DNA of 60,459 nucleotides. Origin: Pedobacter sp. GTDB lineage: Bacteria; Bacteroidota; Bacteroidia; Sphingobacteriales; Sphingobacteriaceae. Made by a program: the position numbers and the translations under genes. Below, in pieces: positions 53,015 to 60,459 of the stretch (within the stretch, counting starts at the first letter, position 1; each line of letters opens with the position of its first letter). The DNA lies in the NCBI GenBank assembly GCA_025351765.1, contig JANXVH010000103.1, positions 1-60,459 on the forward strand, given 5' to 3'. Below the pieces are notes generated by a model, which worked only from the letters and a program-made list of their open reading frames with translations, did no database searches and was not told the DNA's origin.

Positions 53015-53344
53015 CTAACAACAGCTTTTAGGGTTTTTGTAGGAACCAAGGAAATTACCCAGTAATAACTCCAACATCGCCCAGGTGGATGGCGCTATGC
53101 AATAGCATACTTTTACCCCTTCTATAGTTCCCTGGATTATTCCTACGTTTTTCAATTCTTTTAAATGCTGAGAAATTGTTGCTTGTGCAAGCCCCAGTTC
53201 GTCTACAAGATCGCCGCAGATGCAGGCATTGGTAGAGATGATCTGTTGTAGGATTGCAATGCGTGCAGGGTGTGCTATTGCCTTTAAAAGCGTTGCAAGC
53301 TGGTTCTGCTCGGAAGTAAAAATTTCAGTCTTTGTAAGTCCCAT
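53015..53344 (-). CDS. arsR: ArsR-family arsenite-responsive repressor
   Basis: The 109-residue winged-helix protein has the helix-turn-helix LVDELGLAQATISQHLKELK and a CxC pair (ACICGDL) at the start of the DNA-binding helix region, the place of arsenite ligands in classical ArsR. A C-terminal Cys pair (KSCC) may add a ligand. It should repress the operon until As(III) binds. A perfect 16-bp palindrome directly upstream is a likely operator. Confidence 0.93.
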   Translation of the reverse strand: MGLTKTEIFTSEQNQLATLLKAIAHPARIAILQQIISTNACICGDLVDELGLAQATISQHLKELKNVGIIQGTIEGVKVCYCIAPSTWAMLELLLGNFLGSYKNPKSCC

Positions 53345-53352
53345 ATTTCTGT

Positions 53353-53402
53353 ATCGTAATATTACGATAAATATAATTTATATCAAAATAATGTTTTGAT
53401 AT
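53353..53402. promoter_or_regulatory. Candidate ArsR operator region
   Basis: ATCGTAATATTACGAT (53353-53368) is a perfect 16-bp palindrome nine bases before the arsR start. A second inverted repeat ATATCAAAA / TTTTGATAT lies at 53380-53402. A -7-like TATATTTA overlaps the first palindrome. The remaining gap up to 53715 contains one terminator and no gene that I can see. Confidence 0.6.
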
Positions 53403-53543
53403 AAGATTCATAACCGAACTTAGGTTGATATTAAATTTTGAATATCTTCTTTATTAAAGCCAATTAAATGCAGCCTATCCCGAGATACCTTCTTAGCAGT
53501 TAGCAACCGTATTTATGGAATCCATATGACAAGGGAAAAATAA

Positions 53544-53566
53544 AAAGGCCCCGGGGAGGAGCCTTT
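53544..53566 (-). terminator. Intrinsic terminator of the engB-ubiA-pepF-permease run
   Basis: On the minus strand AAAGGC and GCCTTT (53561-53566 with 53544-53549) form a 6-bp stem over an 11-nt GC-rich loop, followed by TTTATTTTT. It lies about 150 bp after the permease stop. Confidence 0.65.
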
Positions 53567-53715
53567 ATTGTAGGGTTTCCAACCAAACAATTTTAGGGAT
53601 AAATAGGAAGGGAAAATATTCAGAATTTAAACTGAATATAATTACTACCATCTAATGTAGAGGATTATTCTCATAATGTAGAATAAAAAGAAAAAATAAT
53701 CCCCAAATTTGTGTA

Positions 53716-55629
53716 TTATTTGATTAGATTAAGCTTGCTGTGTTTAAATCCGTACATAAAGTACACCGCAAGCCCCACTATTAACCATATTCCAAAGCCT
53801 ATCCAGTTGGATATTCCCAGTTCGCACATCATATACAGACAGCTGATTAGTCCCAATACAGGGATCAATGAGAGGTTCTTTGTTATGCAGTAGTAGGTAA
53901 TGAATACACAGATAAAGAGAAAGATCCACATCGGGATTTTGTGCGTAAAGAGGCTCAATCCTCTTTCGTATTTCTTATCGGCAGATACATTTGAGGCAGC
54001 CATGAAATCTTCGTATTGTACCGGAGTAAGACCGTTCAAATAAGCTTCGGCATCTGCAGCTTTAACCTCTTTTTTAACTACTGATAGCTCAGCATTGTTT
54101 AAGGATGTTAAGAAGGAGACAGGTTCATAAATTTTAGGAGTGTTGAGTAAAAAAGAGGTAGATTCTTTCTTGTATATTGTAAAAGCTACTGCTATCGCCC
54201 CTGCAAATACAACAGGAATAATATATTTGGAGTTTGCATACGGTATTTTAAACTTCCCTCGTTGGATATCTGGTCTGTTTTGAAGTACTAAAACCCCTGC
54301 GCATACCAATACAAAAGCAAATAAAGTACCAATGGAACATAAGTCGGTAACGATAGTTAAGTTCATGAAAAGCGAGGGTACCGCTACAACAAAGCCCACA
54401 ACTATAGTAGCGAAAGAAGGGGTTTGATATTTTGGATGTATTCTTGAAAATGCCTTTGGCAATAGCCCGTCTCTGCTCATGCTCATCCAGATACGTGGTT
54501 GACCCATTTGAAATACCAACAGTACGCTTGCCATTGCAAATACTGCACTTACGGCGATGATGCCACTCATCAGTTTAAGGTCTATCTGATCGAAAACAAA
54601 GGCCAGTGGATCCCCAACTGCTAGGAATTTATAATTAACTATTCCTGTTAAAACAAGGGCAATTGCAACGTAAAGGACGGTACAGATGATGATTGCCCAC
54701 ATCATGCCCCGAGGAAGATCGCGCTGCGGGTTTTTGCATTCTTCGGCAGTTGTTGAAATGGCATCAAACCCGATGTATGCAAAGAAAACTGCGGAAACTC
54801 CTTTTAATACTCCAGATACACCATTTGGTGCAAATGGGTTCCAGTTGGAAGTATCTACATAAAATACGCCCACAGACAGTACCAGTAAAATTACTGCTAG
54901 TTTTACAATAACCATGGCGTTGCTTGCATTTCTCGATTCTTTCATCCCTCGGTATACCAACCAGGTAATAAAAATAATGATGCCCAGTGCGGGCAGATCT
55001 GCTACCAGATGAAAGTTTCCAATTTTAGGTGCTGTATTCCATGCATTAGCTGCTATCCTGGTGGCATTGTCAAGATCATTAAAATTCTTGCCTGCATTGA
55101 TCAATGCTTCTGCATGTATGTGACCGTTAAAAGCAGAAAGGTAATCCATCGTCATCCAGTCGGGCAGATTGATCCCATTAATACCTAGTGCCGGTATTTT
55201 TATGGAGGAGAGTAGCCCCGTAAAATAATCAGACCAGGAAATGGCCACGGTAATATTCCCAATAGCATATTCCATGATGAGCGACCAACCGATAATCCAG
55301 GCCACCAATTCTCCAAAGGTTACATAAGAATAAGTATATGCACTTCCTGATACCGGTACCATGGATGCAAACTCTGCGTATGCAAAAGCGGCAAAACTGC
55401 AGGCTACTGCTGTAAATATAAACAGGAAGATTACGGCGGGACCACCATTTGCACTTGCTTTGCCAATGGTGCTGAAAATGCCAGCACCAATGATGGCTGC
55501 TATCCCGAAGGCGGTAAGGTCTCTAACACCAAGTGTTTTATGAAGAGTAATTCCATGTTCGCCATATCCATTCTCCGCATCTGCCAGGATTTTGGCTATG
55601 GTTTTTTTTCTAAATAATTTTTCAAACAT
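53716..55629 (-). CDS. APC-family amino acid permease (cationic amino acid transporter type)
   Basis: The 637-residue inner-membrane protein has twelve or more helices and the APC motifs GIAAIIGAGIFSTIGKA in helix 1 and GPAVIFLFIFTAVACSFAAFAYAEFASMVPVSGSAYTY split over helices 2 and 3. The FAYIGFDAISTTAEE segment is typical of the CAT subgroup for cationic amino acids. It has enlarged loops at about 150-200 and 490-560, which add to its length over the usual 480-550. The substrate is inferred only from family. It follows pepF by 11 bp, so peptide breakdown and amino acid transport may be co-expressed. Confidence 0.9.
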   Translation of the reverse strand: MFEKLFRKKTIAKILADAENGYGEHGITLHKTLGVRDLTAFGIAAIIGAGIFSTIGKASANGGPAVIFLFIFTAVACSFAAFAYAEFASMVPVSGSAYTYSYVTFGELVAWIIGWSLIMEYAIGNITVAISWSDYFTGLLSSIKIPALGINGINLPDWMTMDYLSAFNGHIHAEALINAGKNFNDLDNATRIAANAWNTAPKIGNFHLVADLPALGIIIFITWLVYRGMKESRNASNAMVIVKLAVILLVLSVGVFYVDTSNWNPFAPNGVSGVLKGVSAVFFAYIGFDAISTTAEECKNPQRDLPRGMMWAIIICTVLYVAIALVLTGIVNYKFLAVGDPLAFVFDQIDLKLMSGIIAVSAVFAMASVLLVFQMGQPRIWMSMSRDGLLPKAFSRIHPKYQTPSFATIVVGFVVAVPSLFMNLTIVTDLCSIGTLFAFVLVCAGVLVLQNRPDIQRGKFKIPYANSKYIIPVVFAGAIAVAFTIYKKESTSFLLNTPKIYEPVSFLTSLNNAELSVVKKEVKAADAEAYLNGLTPVQYEDFMAASNVSADKKYERGLSLFTHKIPMWIFLFICVFITYYCITKNLSLIPVLGLISCLYMMCELGISNWIGFGIWLIVGLAVYFMYGFKHSKLNLIK

Positions 55630-55640
55630 AGAAAATCAAT

Positions 55641-57356
55641 TTAACCTAATTTATGTAATTCATCTTTGACAAAAGCAGCCAATTCTTCAATATAATCCAC
55701 ACTAAAGTCGAATTTAATACCCGCTGTTTTATAAATTTCATCAATTGGTTTACTATAGCCCAAAGAAAGTGCTGCAAGATACTGCTCTAATGCTTTTTCA
55801 GGGTTTTCTTTATAGTTTTTCCATATCGCTATTGCGCCTAGCTGTGCTATTCCATATTCGATATAATAGAAGGGAACCTCAAATAGGTGAAGCTGTTTTT
55901 GCCAAACGTTTCCAAACTCATTCCCTAGTCCGTCCCAATTTGCAAAGCCTTGACCAAAACGAGTATAGATTTGCTTAAATGCATCCTCTCTTTCTGTCGC
56001 CTTATGCAATGGATTGGTATAGATCCAATGTTGGAACTGATCAATTACCGCAACCCATGGTAAGGTTTTAAGCACATCAGCCAATTGTTCTTTTTTAGCG
56101 CGCAACAGATCTTCTTCGTTGTCAAAAAAGATATCCCAGTAATCCATAGAGATGAGCTCCATACTCATGGAAGCCAGTTCAGCAACCTCGGCCGGACAAT
56201 GCTTGAAATCATTTAGTTCCAAACCGGCAGTTACAAACGTATGTACTGCGTGGCCACCTTCATGCACCATAGTGGTTAGATCCCTAAGGGAATTAGCCGA
56301 ATTCATAAAGATAAATGGCGCACCTGTTTCTGCCAGTGGGTAGTTGTAACCACCCGGTGCTTTGCCTTTTCTGCTCTCCACATCAAACAGATTATTGTGT
56401 TTCATAATGGCTAGCAGCTGACCAAGTTTAGGATCTATTGCATTGAAGCAGGAAATGCTTTTATCAATTAATTCAACTCCATTGGTAAAAGGTTTAAGCG
56501 CTGGTTTACCAGAAGTACTTACCTCAAGGTCCCATGGTTTTAATTGTTCAAGACCCAGTAGCTCGGCACGTTTTTCTGCCTGTTCCCTAAGGATAGGCAC
56601 AATTTCTTTTTCTATTGCCTCATGAAAATGATAACAGTCTTTAGGCGTATAATCAAACCTGCCTAATGCCTGGAACATGTAATCGCGGTAGTTTTCAAAC
56701 CCCGCATTTAACGCTACCTGATGGCGCATGGTTACTAGCTCATCAAACAGGATATTCAATTTATCTTTATCTACCAGTCTGCGTTGTTGGATGGTTTCCC
56801 ATGCATGCTGACGAACCTGCCTGCTGGTGTCTTTAACAAAATTTGCGGCCTGCTCCAGGGTGTACTCTTGATCGTTGATAACTACGCTCATGGAGCCGGT
56901 AATGGATTGGTACCTTTGTTGCGTAACTTGTAGTTTAGTTAAAAGCTCAACGTTTTCCTCGCGGTAAAGTTCTATGGCTTTTTTTACAGCCCTGATGAAA
57001 ACAAAATATTTTTCTTGGTCTAGGTCGTCTATAAAAGGACTGTCGTTAAATTTTTGGTTTAATTTGTTGGACAGCGGAGATAATTTAGGATCGATCTCTG
57101 TAGCGAAATACTGGAAATCCTGAACAAGGGCTTCATTTGTGGTGTCGCAACTCATTTTGATGTATCTCCAGGCAAAATCTTCTTCAAGAGCCGCCTCCAG
57201 CTCACTTTTATTTTTTAGCCATTGCTCCAGTTCATGAACATTGCTAATAGACCGTTCCAGCAGTTCCGCTAGAATTGGAGCTAGTTTTTCCCATTTAATT
57301 TCAAGTTCCTGAGGAATGTAATTTCTTTTCTTTTTAGGTATGGTAAGGTCGATCAT
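55641..57356 (-). CDS. pepF: M3-family oligoendopeptidase (PepF type)
   Basis: The 571-residue cytoplasmic zinc peptidase carries the HExxH motif as MVHEGGHAVHTF near residue 360, with the third ligand Glu in PAEVAELASMSMELIS. Length and domain pattern fit the PepF/M3B oligoendopeptidases (about 560-600 residues), which cut peptides of 7-17 residues. It is three bases downstream of ubiA and 11 upstream of an amino acid permease. Confidence 0.93.
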   Translation of the reverse strand: MIDLTIPKKKRNYIPQELEIKWEKLAPILAELLERSISNVHELEQWLKNKSELEAALEEDFAWRYIKMSCDTTNEALVQDFQYFATEIDPKLSPLSNKLNQKFNDSPFIDDLDQEKYFVFIRAVKKAIELYREENVELLTKLQVTQQRYQSITGSMSVVINDQEYTLEQAANFVKDTSRQVRQHAWETIQQRRLVDKDKLNILFDELVTMRHQVALNAGFENYRDYMFQALGRFDYTPKDCYHFHEAIEKEIVPILREQAEKRAELLGLEQLKPWDLEVSTSGKPALKPFTNGVELIDKSISCFNAIDPKLGQLLAIMKHNNLFDVESRKGKAPGGYNYPLAETGAPFIFMNSANSLRDLTTMVHEGGHAVHTFVTAGLELNDFKHCPAEVAELASMSMELISMDYWDIFFDNEEDLLRAKKEQLADVLKTLPWVAVIDQFQHWIYTNPLHKATEREDAFKQIYTRFGQGFANWDGLGNEFGNVWQKQLHLFEVPFYYIEYGIAQLGAIAIWKNYKENPEKALEQYLAALSLGYSKPIDEIYKTAGIKFDFSVDYIEELAAFVKDELHKLG

Positions 57357-57359
57357 GAT

Positions 57360-58226
57360 CTAGAAGTTAAAATGGTTTCTTAGCAAAGCATCTAATAAAA
57401 AACAGATTGCAAATACTACTGAAGCATAACCATTTGTGGTAGCAAAAGCTTTATTTACTTTGCTAATATCGGTTGGTTTAACAAGTAAATGCTGATAAAT
57501 GAGCATTACACAGAAAAATGTTACACCTATGTAATAGATAAAACTGAAGCTGGTGAATAGGATTGGCAGGATGACACATAATGCTGCGCCAACGTGAAGC
57601 ACAACTGAAAGTGTAAGCGCATTTTTTCTACCTAAGGCTACTGGGATGGAATGAAGTTGCTCCTGCTTGTCGAAATCTTCGTCTTGTAAAGCATACATAA
57701 TATCAAAGCCACTTACCCAAAACAGTACTGCAAAGGAATATAGTAAGGGTACAATGTGAAATGCCCCGGTTACTGCAATGTAGGCGCCAATTGGTGCTAA
57801 CGACAAGCCTAAGCCTAGAACGAGATGGCACAATGCAGTAAATCGCTTTGTGTAACTGTAAAACAATACAACAAAAAGCGCAATAGGAGATAGGTAGAAG
57901 CAAAGCGTATTGATAAAGAAGGTAGTAGCTACAAAGAGTATACAATTTATGATAACAAATAGTAGTGCAGAATTGGCTGTTATTTTTCCGGCCGGGATAT
58001 CTCGCATTTGTGTACGCGGGTTTTTTGCATCGATGCTTCTGTCGAGGTACCTGTTAAATGCCATGGCTGAATTTCTTGCGAAAACCATGCAAAGGATTAC
58101 TAATAAAAGGAGTATCCAGTTAAATGGATTATCTGTTGTAGTTACACCTAGAAAAAACCCGATCATTGCAAATGGGAGTGCAAAAACGGAGTGTGCAAAT
58201 AGTACAAGTGAAAAGTACTTTTTCAT
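57360..58226 (-). CDS. ubiA: UbiA-family polyprenyltransferase
   Basis: The 288-residue membrane protein has about eight to nine helices and two Asp-rich motifs: NRYLDRSIDAKNPRT near residue 60 and DEDFDKQEQLHSIP near 185. These bind prenyl diphosphate through Mg. Despite the name, Bacteroidota use menaquinone, so this may be the prenyltransferase of the futalosine route (MqnP-like) rather than a ubiquinone enzyme. The nearby menG-type methyltransferase supports a menaquinone role. It lies nine bases after engB. Confidence 0.87.
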   Translation of the reverse strand: MKKYFSLVLFAHSVFALPFAMIGFFLGVTTTDNPFNWILLLLVILCMVFARNSAMAFNRYLDRSIDAKNPRTQMRDIPAGKITANSALLFVIINCILFVATTFFINTLCFYLSPIALFVVLFYSYTKRFTALCHLVLGLGLSLAPIGAYIAVTGAFHIVPLLYSFAVLFWVSGFDIMYALQDEDFDKQEQLHSIPVALGRKNALTLSVVLHVGAALCVILPILFTSFSFIYYIGVTFFCVMLIYQHLLVKPTDISKVNKAFATTNGYASVVFAICFLLDALLRNHFNF

Positions 58227-58235
58227 GTGTTTAGG

Positions 58236-58865
58236 TTAAAAGTCTTCTTTAGGAGTAAGAATGGGCATGGCAAAATCAAGATTTACATTGGTGATGAATT
58301 CTAAAACTTCATCTCTACCTGTATTTTTCTCTGCTGATGTAACAAAGCATGGTGGGATCTCTTCAAACCATCCGCCAAGTGCCTTTTTAAAAGCCGCGAC
58401 GTTTTGCCCTGTTTTTACAGTAGATTGTTTATCGGCCTTGGTAAATACGAGCGCAAAAGGGATTTGAATTTCACCCATCCAGCAGCAAAACTCCAGGTCT
58501 ATTTTTTGAGGCTCTAACCTGCTATCTATCAGTACAAATACACATTGAAGACTTTCTCTTTTGGTGATATAGTTACGGATGAATTTTTCCCAGTTCTCGC
58601 GACTGTTTTTGGATACTTTGGCATAGCCGTATCCGGGAAGATCAACGATATACCATTTTTCGTTGATTAGAAAGTGGTTGATCAATTGTGTTTTACCCGG
58701 TCTTTGAGAAGTCTTTGCAAGACCATGCTGATTTACCAGCATATTGATGAGGGACGACTTACCTACATTTGACCGACCAATAAAAGCGTATTCCGGCATG
58801 TTGGCGATGGGCAGCGCAGAAACCTTTGTGTTGCTACAAATAAATGTTGCCGATTTTATAATCAT
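58236..58865 (-). CDS. engB: Ribosome biogenesis GTP-binding protein (YsxC/EngB)
   Basis: The 209-residue GTPase has G1 GRSNVGKSSL, G2 region RPGKTQ, G3 DLPGYGYAK and G4 TKADK, in the compact form typical of EngB (about 195-215 residues). It helps late assembly of the 50S ribosomal subunit. It is the first gene of the minus-strand run. A -7 box TACCTTTG (58870-58877) ends four bases before the ATG, implying an mRNA with almost no 5' leader. Confidence 0.95.
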   Translation of the reverse strand: MIIKSATFICSNTKVSALPIANMPEYAFIGRSNVGKSSLINMLVNQHGLAKTSQRPGKTQLINHFLINEKWYIVDLPGYGYAKVSKNSRENWEKFIRNYITKRESLQCVFVLIDSRLEPQKIDLEFCCWMGEIQIPFALVFTKADKQSTVKTGQNVAAFKKALGGWFEEIPPCFVTSAEKNTGRDEVLEFITNVNLDFAMPILTPKEDF

Positions 58866-58869
58866 TTGA

Positions 58870-58908
58870 CAAAGGTAGAAAATTAAGTTTCAACAATACT
58901 TATCTTTG
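58870..58908. promoter_or_regulatory. Back-to-back -7 boxes between engB and menG
   Basis: The minus strand carries TACCTTTG at 58870-58877 for engB and the plus strand TATCTTTG at 58901-58908 for menG, in a gap of 52 bp between the two ATGs. Both boxes sit four to nine bases before their start codons. The two promoters must share or overlap upstream DNA. A TTG on the minus strand at 58894-58896 is 16 bp from the engB box. Confidence 0.5.
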
Positions 58909-58917
58909 AGCCGCACT

Positions 58918-59649
58918 ATGAACGAAAACATTACTCCATATCATTCTCCAACTGCAACCAAGAAAGAGCAGGTTGCAGATATGTTTAATAACATTTCTGG
59001 GACTTACGATTTTTTAAATCATTTTATGTCTATGGGTATAGACATTGTATGGCGTAAAAAAGCAATAGGTGAGCTTAAAGCACTTCAGCCGAAGATTATG
59101 CTAGATGTTGCCACAGGCACTGGTGATTTTGCTTTTGAAGCCATAAAGATTTTGAATCCTGAGCAAATAATAGGTGTTGACATTGCTGAAGGTATGCTGG
59201 GTATTGCCCATAAAAAGATTGTAGAACGCAATCTTGCGCATGTTTTTTCAGTACGGAAAGGTGATTCTGAAGGATTGCTTTTTGACGATGATCATTTTGA
59301 TGCGATAACAGTTGCTTTTGGTGTGAGAAACTATGAAAACCTGGAGAAAGGTTTGGCAGATATGTACAGGGTTTTAAAGCCGGGGGGTAAAATAGTGATT
59401 TTGGAATTCTCAAAACCAAGAAATTTTCCTGTTAAGCAGGGCTATAATCTCTATTTTAAGTACATAACCCCAATGCTTGGTAAACTTTTTTCAAAAGATA
59501 GTCGCGCTTACGAATATCTACCCGAATCAGTGGCTGCGTTTCCTGACGGTAAGGATTTTACGACCCTTATGGATAAAGTTGGGTTTAAGAATTCTATAGA
59601 TAGGAGACTAACCTTCGGTATTAGTACAATCTATACCGGCATTAAGTAG
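58918..59649 (+). CDS. menG: Menaquinone/ubiquinone C-methyltransferase
   Basis: From the ATG at 58918 the protein has 243 residues; an in-frame TTG at 58906 is part of the -7 box and rejected. SAM-binding motif I is LDVATGTGDFAFEA and the UbiE/MenG signatures are NFISGTYDFLNHFMS-like FNNISGTYDFLNHFMSMG and RVLKPGGKIVILEFSKP. It methylates demethylmenaquinone, the last step of menaquinone synthesis. It is followed eight bases later by porT, an order seen in other Bacteroidota. Confidence 0.95.
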   Translation: MNENITPYHSPTATKKEQVADMFNNISGTYDFLNHFMSMGIDIVWRKKAIGELKALQPKIMLDVATGTGDFAFEAIKILNPEQIIGVDIAEGMLGIAHKKIVERNLAHVFSVRKGDSEGLLFDDDHFDAITVAFGVRNYENLEKGLADMYRVLKPGGKIVILEFSKPRNFPVKQGYNLYFKYITPMLGKLFSKDSRAYEYLPESVAAFPDGKDFTTLMDKVGFKNSIDRRLTFGISTIYTGIK

Positions 59650-59657
59650 TTGATAAA

Positions 59658-60383
59658 ATGAGATTAAAACTAATTGTATTGTGTTTGTTATTTGGCCTTA
59701 CCGCAAATGCCCAAAATTGGGGTGGGGGGGTAGATGATGAACCTTTGCATTATGGTTTTACATTCCAATACATATCTTCTGAATTCAAGATTTTAAAAAA
59801 GGTAAACTGGCAAGATCCCTATGTCGATCCTGACGGCCAGGTACCAAACACTTCTGCTTTAAGGTCTATCTCTTCTAAACCTTCTGCTGGTTTTGGGATT
59901 GGTTTTGTTGTAAATAAACGTTTGAGCGATAATGCTGATATAAGGTTTACGCCCGTATTGGTATTTAATGACCGATCCATCGACTATCAATACGTTGATG
60001 CAACAGATAACAACCTTAAAAAGATCCAAACAACGCTAGTTGAGTTTCCGTTAGGTATTAAAATAAAATCTGACAGAAGGAATAATTTCAGGGCTTATGT
60101 TTTGGGTGGGGCGAAGTACTCTGCAGATATCTCGTCAGTCAAGAAAACAAATAATAGTCTGGTTACAGACCCAACTGAGAAATTTGTAAACAATGCACGC
60201 AGTTTTATTTCTTATGAGGCGGGATTTGGACTGGATCTTTATTTTGAATATTTCAAGATGTCGCCCGAGATTAAGTTGTCTTACTCCACCAATAATGTGC
60301 TTATTGATGAGCCTCATCGCTATGCTGCCCCAATAGATAAGCTAATGCTGCGTCATGTGACATTCAGTTTATTTTTCGAGTAG
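59658..60383 (+). CDS. porT: Type IX secretion outer membrane protein PorT-like
   Basis: The 241-residue protein has a signal peptide (MRLKLIVLCLLFGLTANAQ) and a predicted eight-stranded outer membrane beta-barrel, with the final HVTFSLFFE strand ending in Phe-Phe-Glu. Length, position after menG and pattern (VEFPLGIKIKSDRRNNFRAYVLGG) match PorT/SprT, needed for type IX secretion. Adjacency to ubiE/menG is common for this gene. It could serve the export of the PKD surface protein at 37-40.6 kb. Confidence 0.85.
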   Translation: MRLKLIVLCLLFGLTANAQNWGGGVDDEPLHYGFTFQYISSEFKILKKVNWQDPYVDPDGQVPNTSALRSISSKPSAGFGIGFVVNKRLSDNADIRFTPVLVFNDRSIDYQYVDATDNNLKKIQTTLVEFPLGIKIKSDRRNNFRAYVLGGAKYSADISSVKKTNNSLVTDPTEKFVNNARSFISYEAGFGLDLYFEYFKMSPEIKLSYSTNNVLIDEPHRYAAPIDKLMLRHVTFSLFFE

Positions 60384-60433
60384 CAGCTACGTTCAAAAAA
60401 ATTATAGATTTGTTTAACTATTCATAATAAGCT

Positions 60434-60459
60434 ATGGCAAAAATTGCTTTAATAACAGG
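60434..60459 (+). CDS. Start of a further gene, cut by the right edge (possible SDR oxidoreductase)
   Basis: Only the first eight codons and two bases are present, reading MAKIALIT and then probably Gly. The start resembles the Rossmann-fold opening of short-chain dehydrogenases (ALITGA), but this is too short to be sure. It lies 50 bp after porT. Confidence 0.4.

Noticed and set aside
1..60459. Prophage, insertion sequence, integron or defence island
   Set aside because: No transposase, integrase, phage structural, restriction or toxin-antitoxin gene was recognised, and gene content is mostly core metabolism with uniform base composition by eye.

Overview
The window looks like ordinary chromosomal DNA of a Bacteroidota bacterium, most likely a Pedobacter-like member of the Sphingobacteriaceae. 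The evidence is AT-rich DNA, promoters with the Bacteroidota -7 box TAnnTTTG, a Rho with a long N-terminal insertion, type IX secretion proteins (PorP/SprF, PorT and a substrate with a gliding-type C-terminal domain), an AMP nucleosidase, a FecI-like ECF sigma factor, and UbiA- and MenG-type enzymes. I see no phage, transposase, plasmid gene or CRISPR array. Family names come from recognising motifs by eye; no database search was made.

Layout. 1-8.2 kb: ECF sigma factor (cut by the edge), GNAT-nitrilase fusion, pentapeptide protein, EamA exporter and pyrF, rho-pssA, an Hpt protein and folK. 8.2-14.7 kb: sppA, tRNA-Leu(UAG), tig, clpP-clpX and AMP nucleosidase, with clear terminators. 14.7-20.4 kb (minus strand): a heptose/LPS-core operon (hldA-gmhA-hldC-glycosyltransferase 9-sixA) preceded by a PolX whose polymerase active site is altered. 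20.5-23.5 kb: a metal-chelate binding protein and a chromate module, chrA plus a ChrB-AraC fusion. 23.7-26.5 kb: glgA-glgC with a possible 35-residue membrane microprotein in front. 26.9-34.3 kb: one complete assimilatory sulfate operon (sulfite reductase with an extra C-terminal HEPN-like domain, cobA, a Met8-TSUP fusion, cysH, cysD, cysN), apparently preceded by a cysteine-rich leader peptide and a weak terminator-like hairpin. 34.5-36 kb: rpoN.

36-41.7 kb holds PorP/SprF, a 1188-residue PKD-type surface protein and two paralogous stand-alone receiver proteins. Divergent from these, 41.8-48.4 kb is a tight five-gene operon: an E1(ThiF)-nitroreductase fusion, an acyltransferase-like protein, a 7TM-DISM histidine kinase, a receiver-kinase hybrid and a receiver. 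This is the best candidate for an undescribed system: predicted synthesis of a small molecule, coupled to a dedicated sensor and phosphorelay.

48.4-60.5 kb: a GH43 glycosidase; a 750-bp non-coding region with an 11-bp inverted repeat array and five copies of TAAGTGTACA ahead of a membrane-bound LytTR-type regulator; an arsRC-DUF6428-ACR3 operon; an engB-ubiA-pepF-amino acid permease operon; then menG, porT and the first codons of a further gene. Regulatory themes are -7 boxes almost touching start codons (near-leaderless mRNAs), the Cys-codon attenuator candidate, and short-unit repeat arrays in the two largest gaps.
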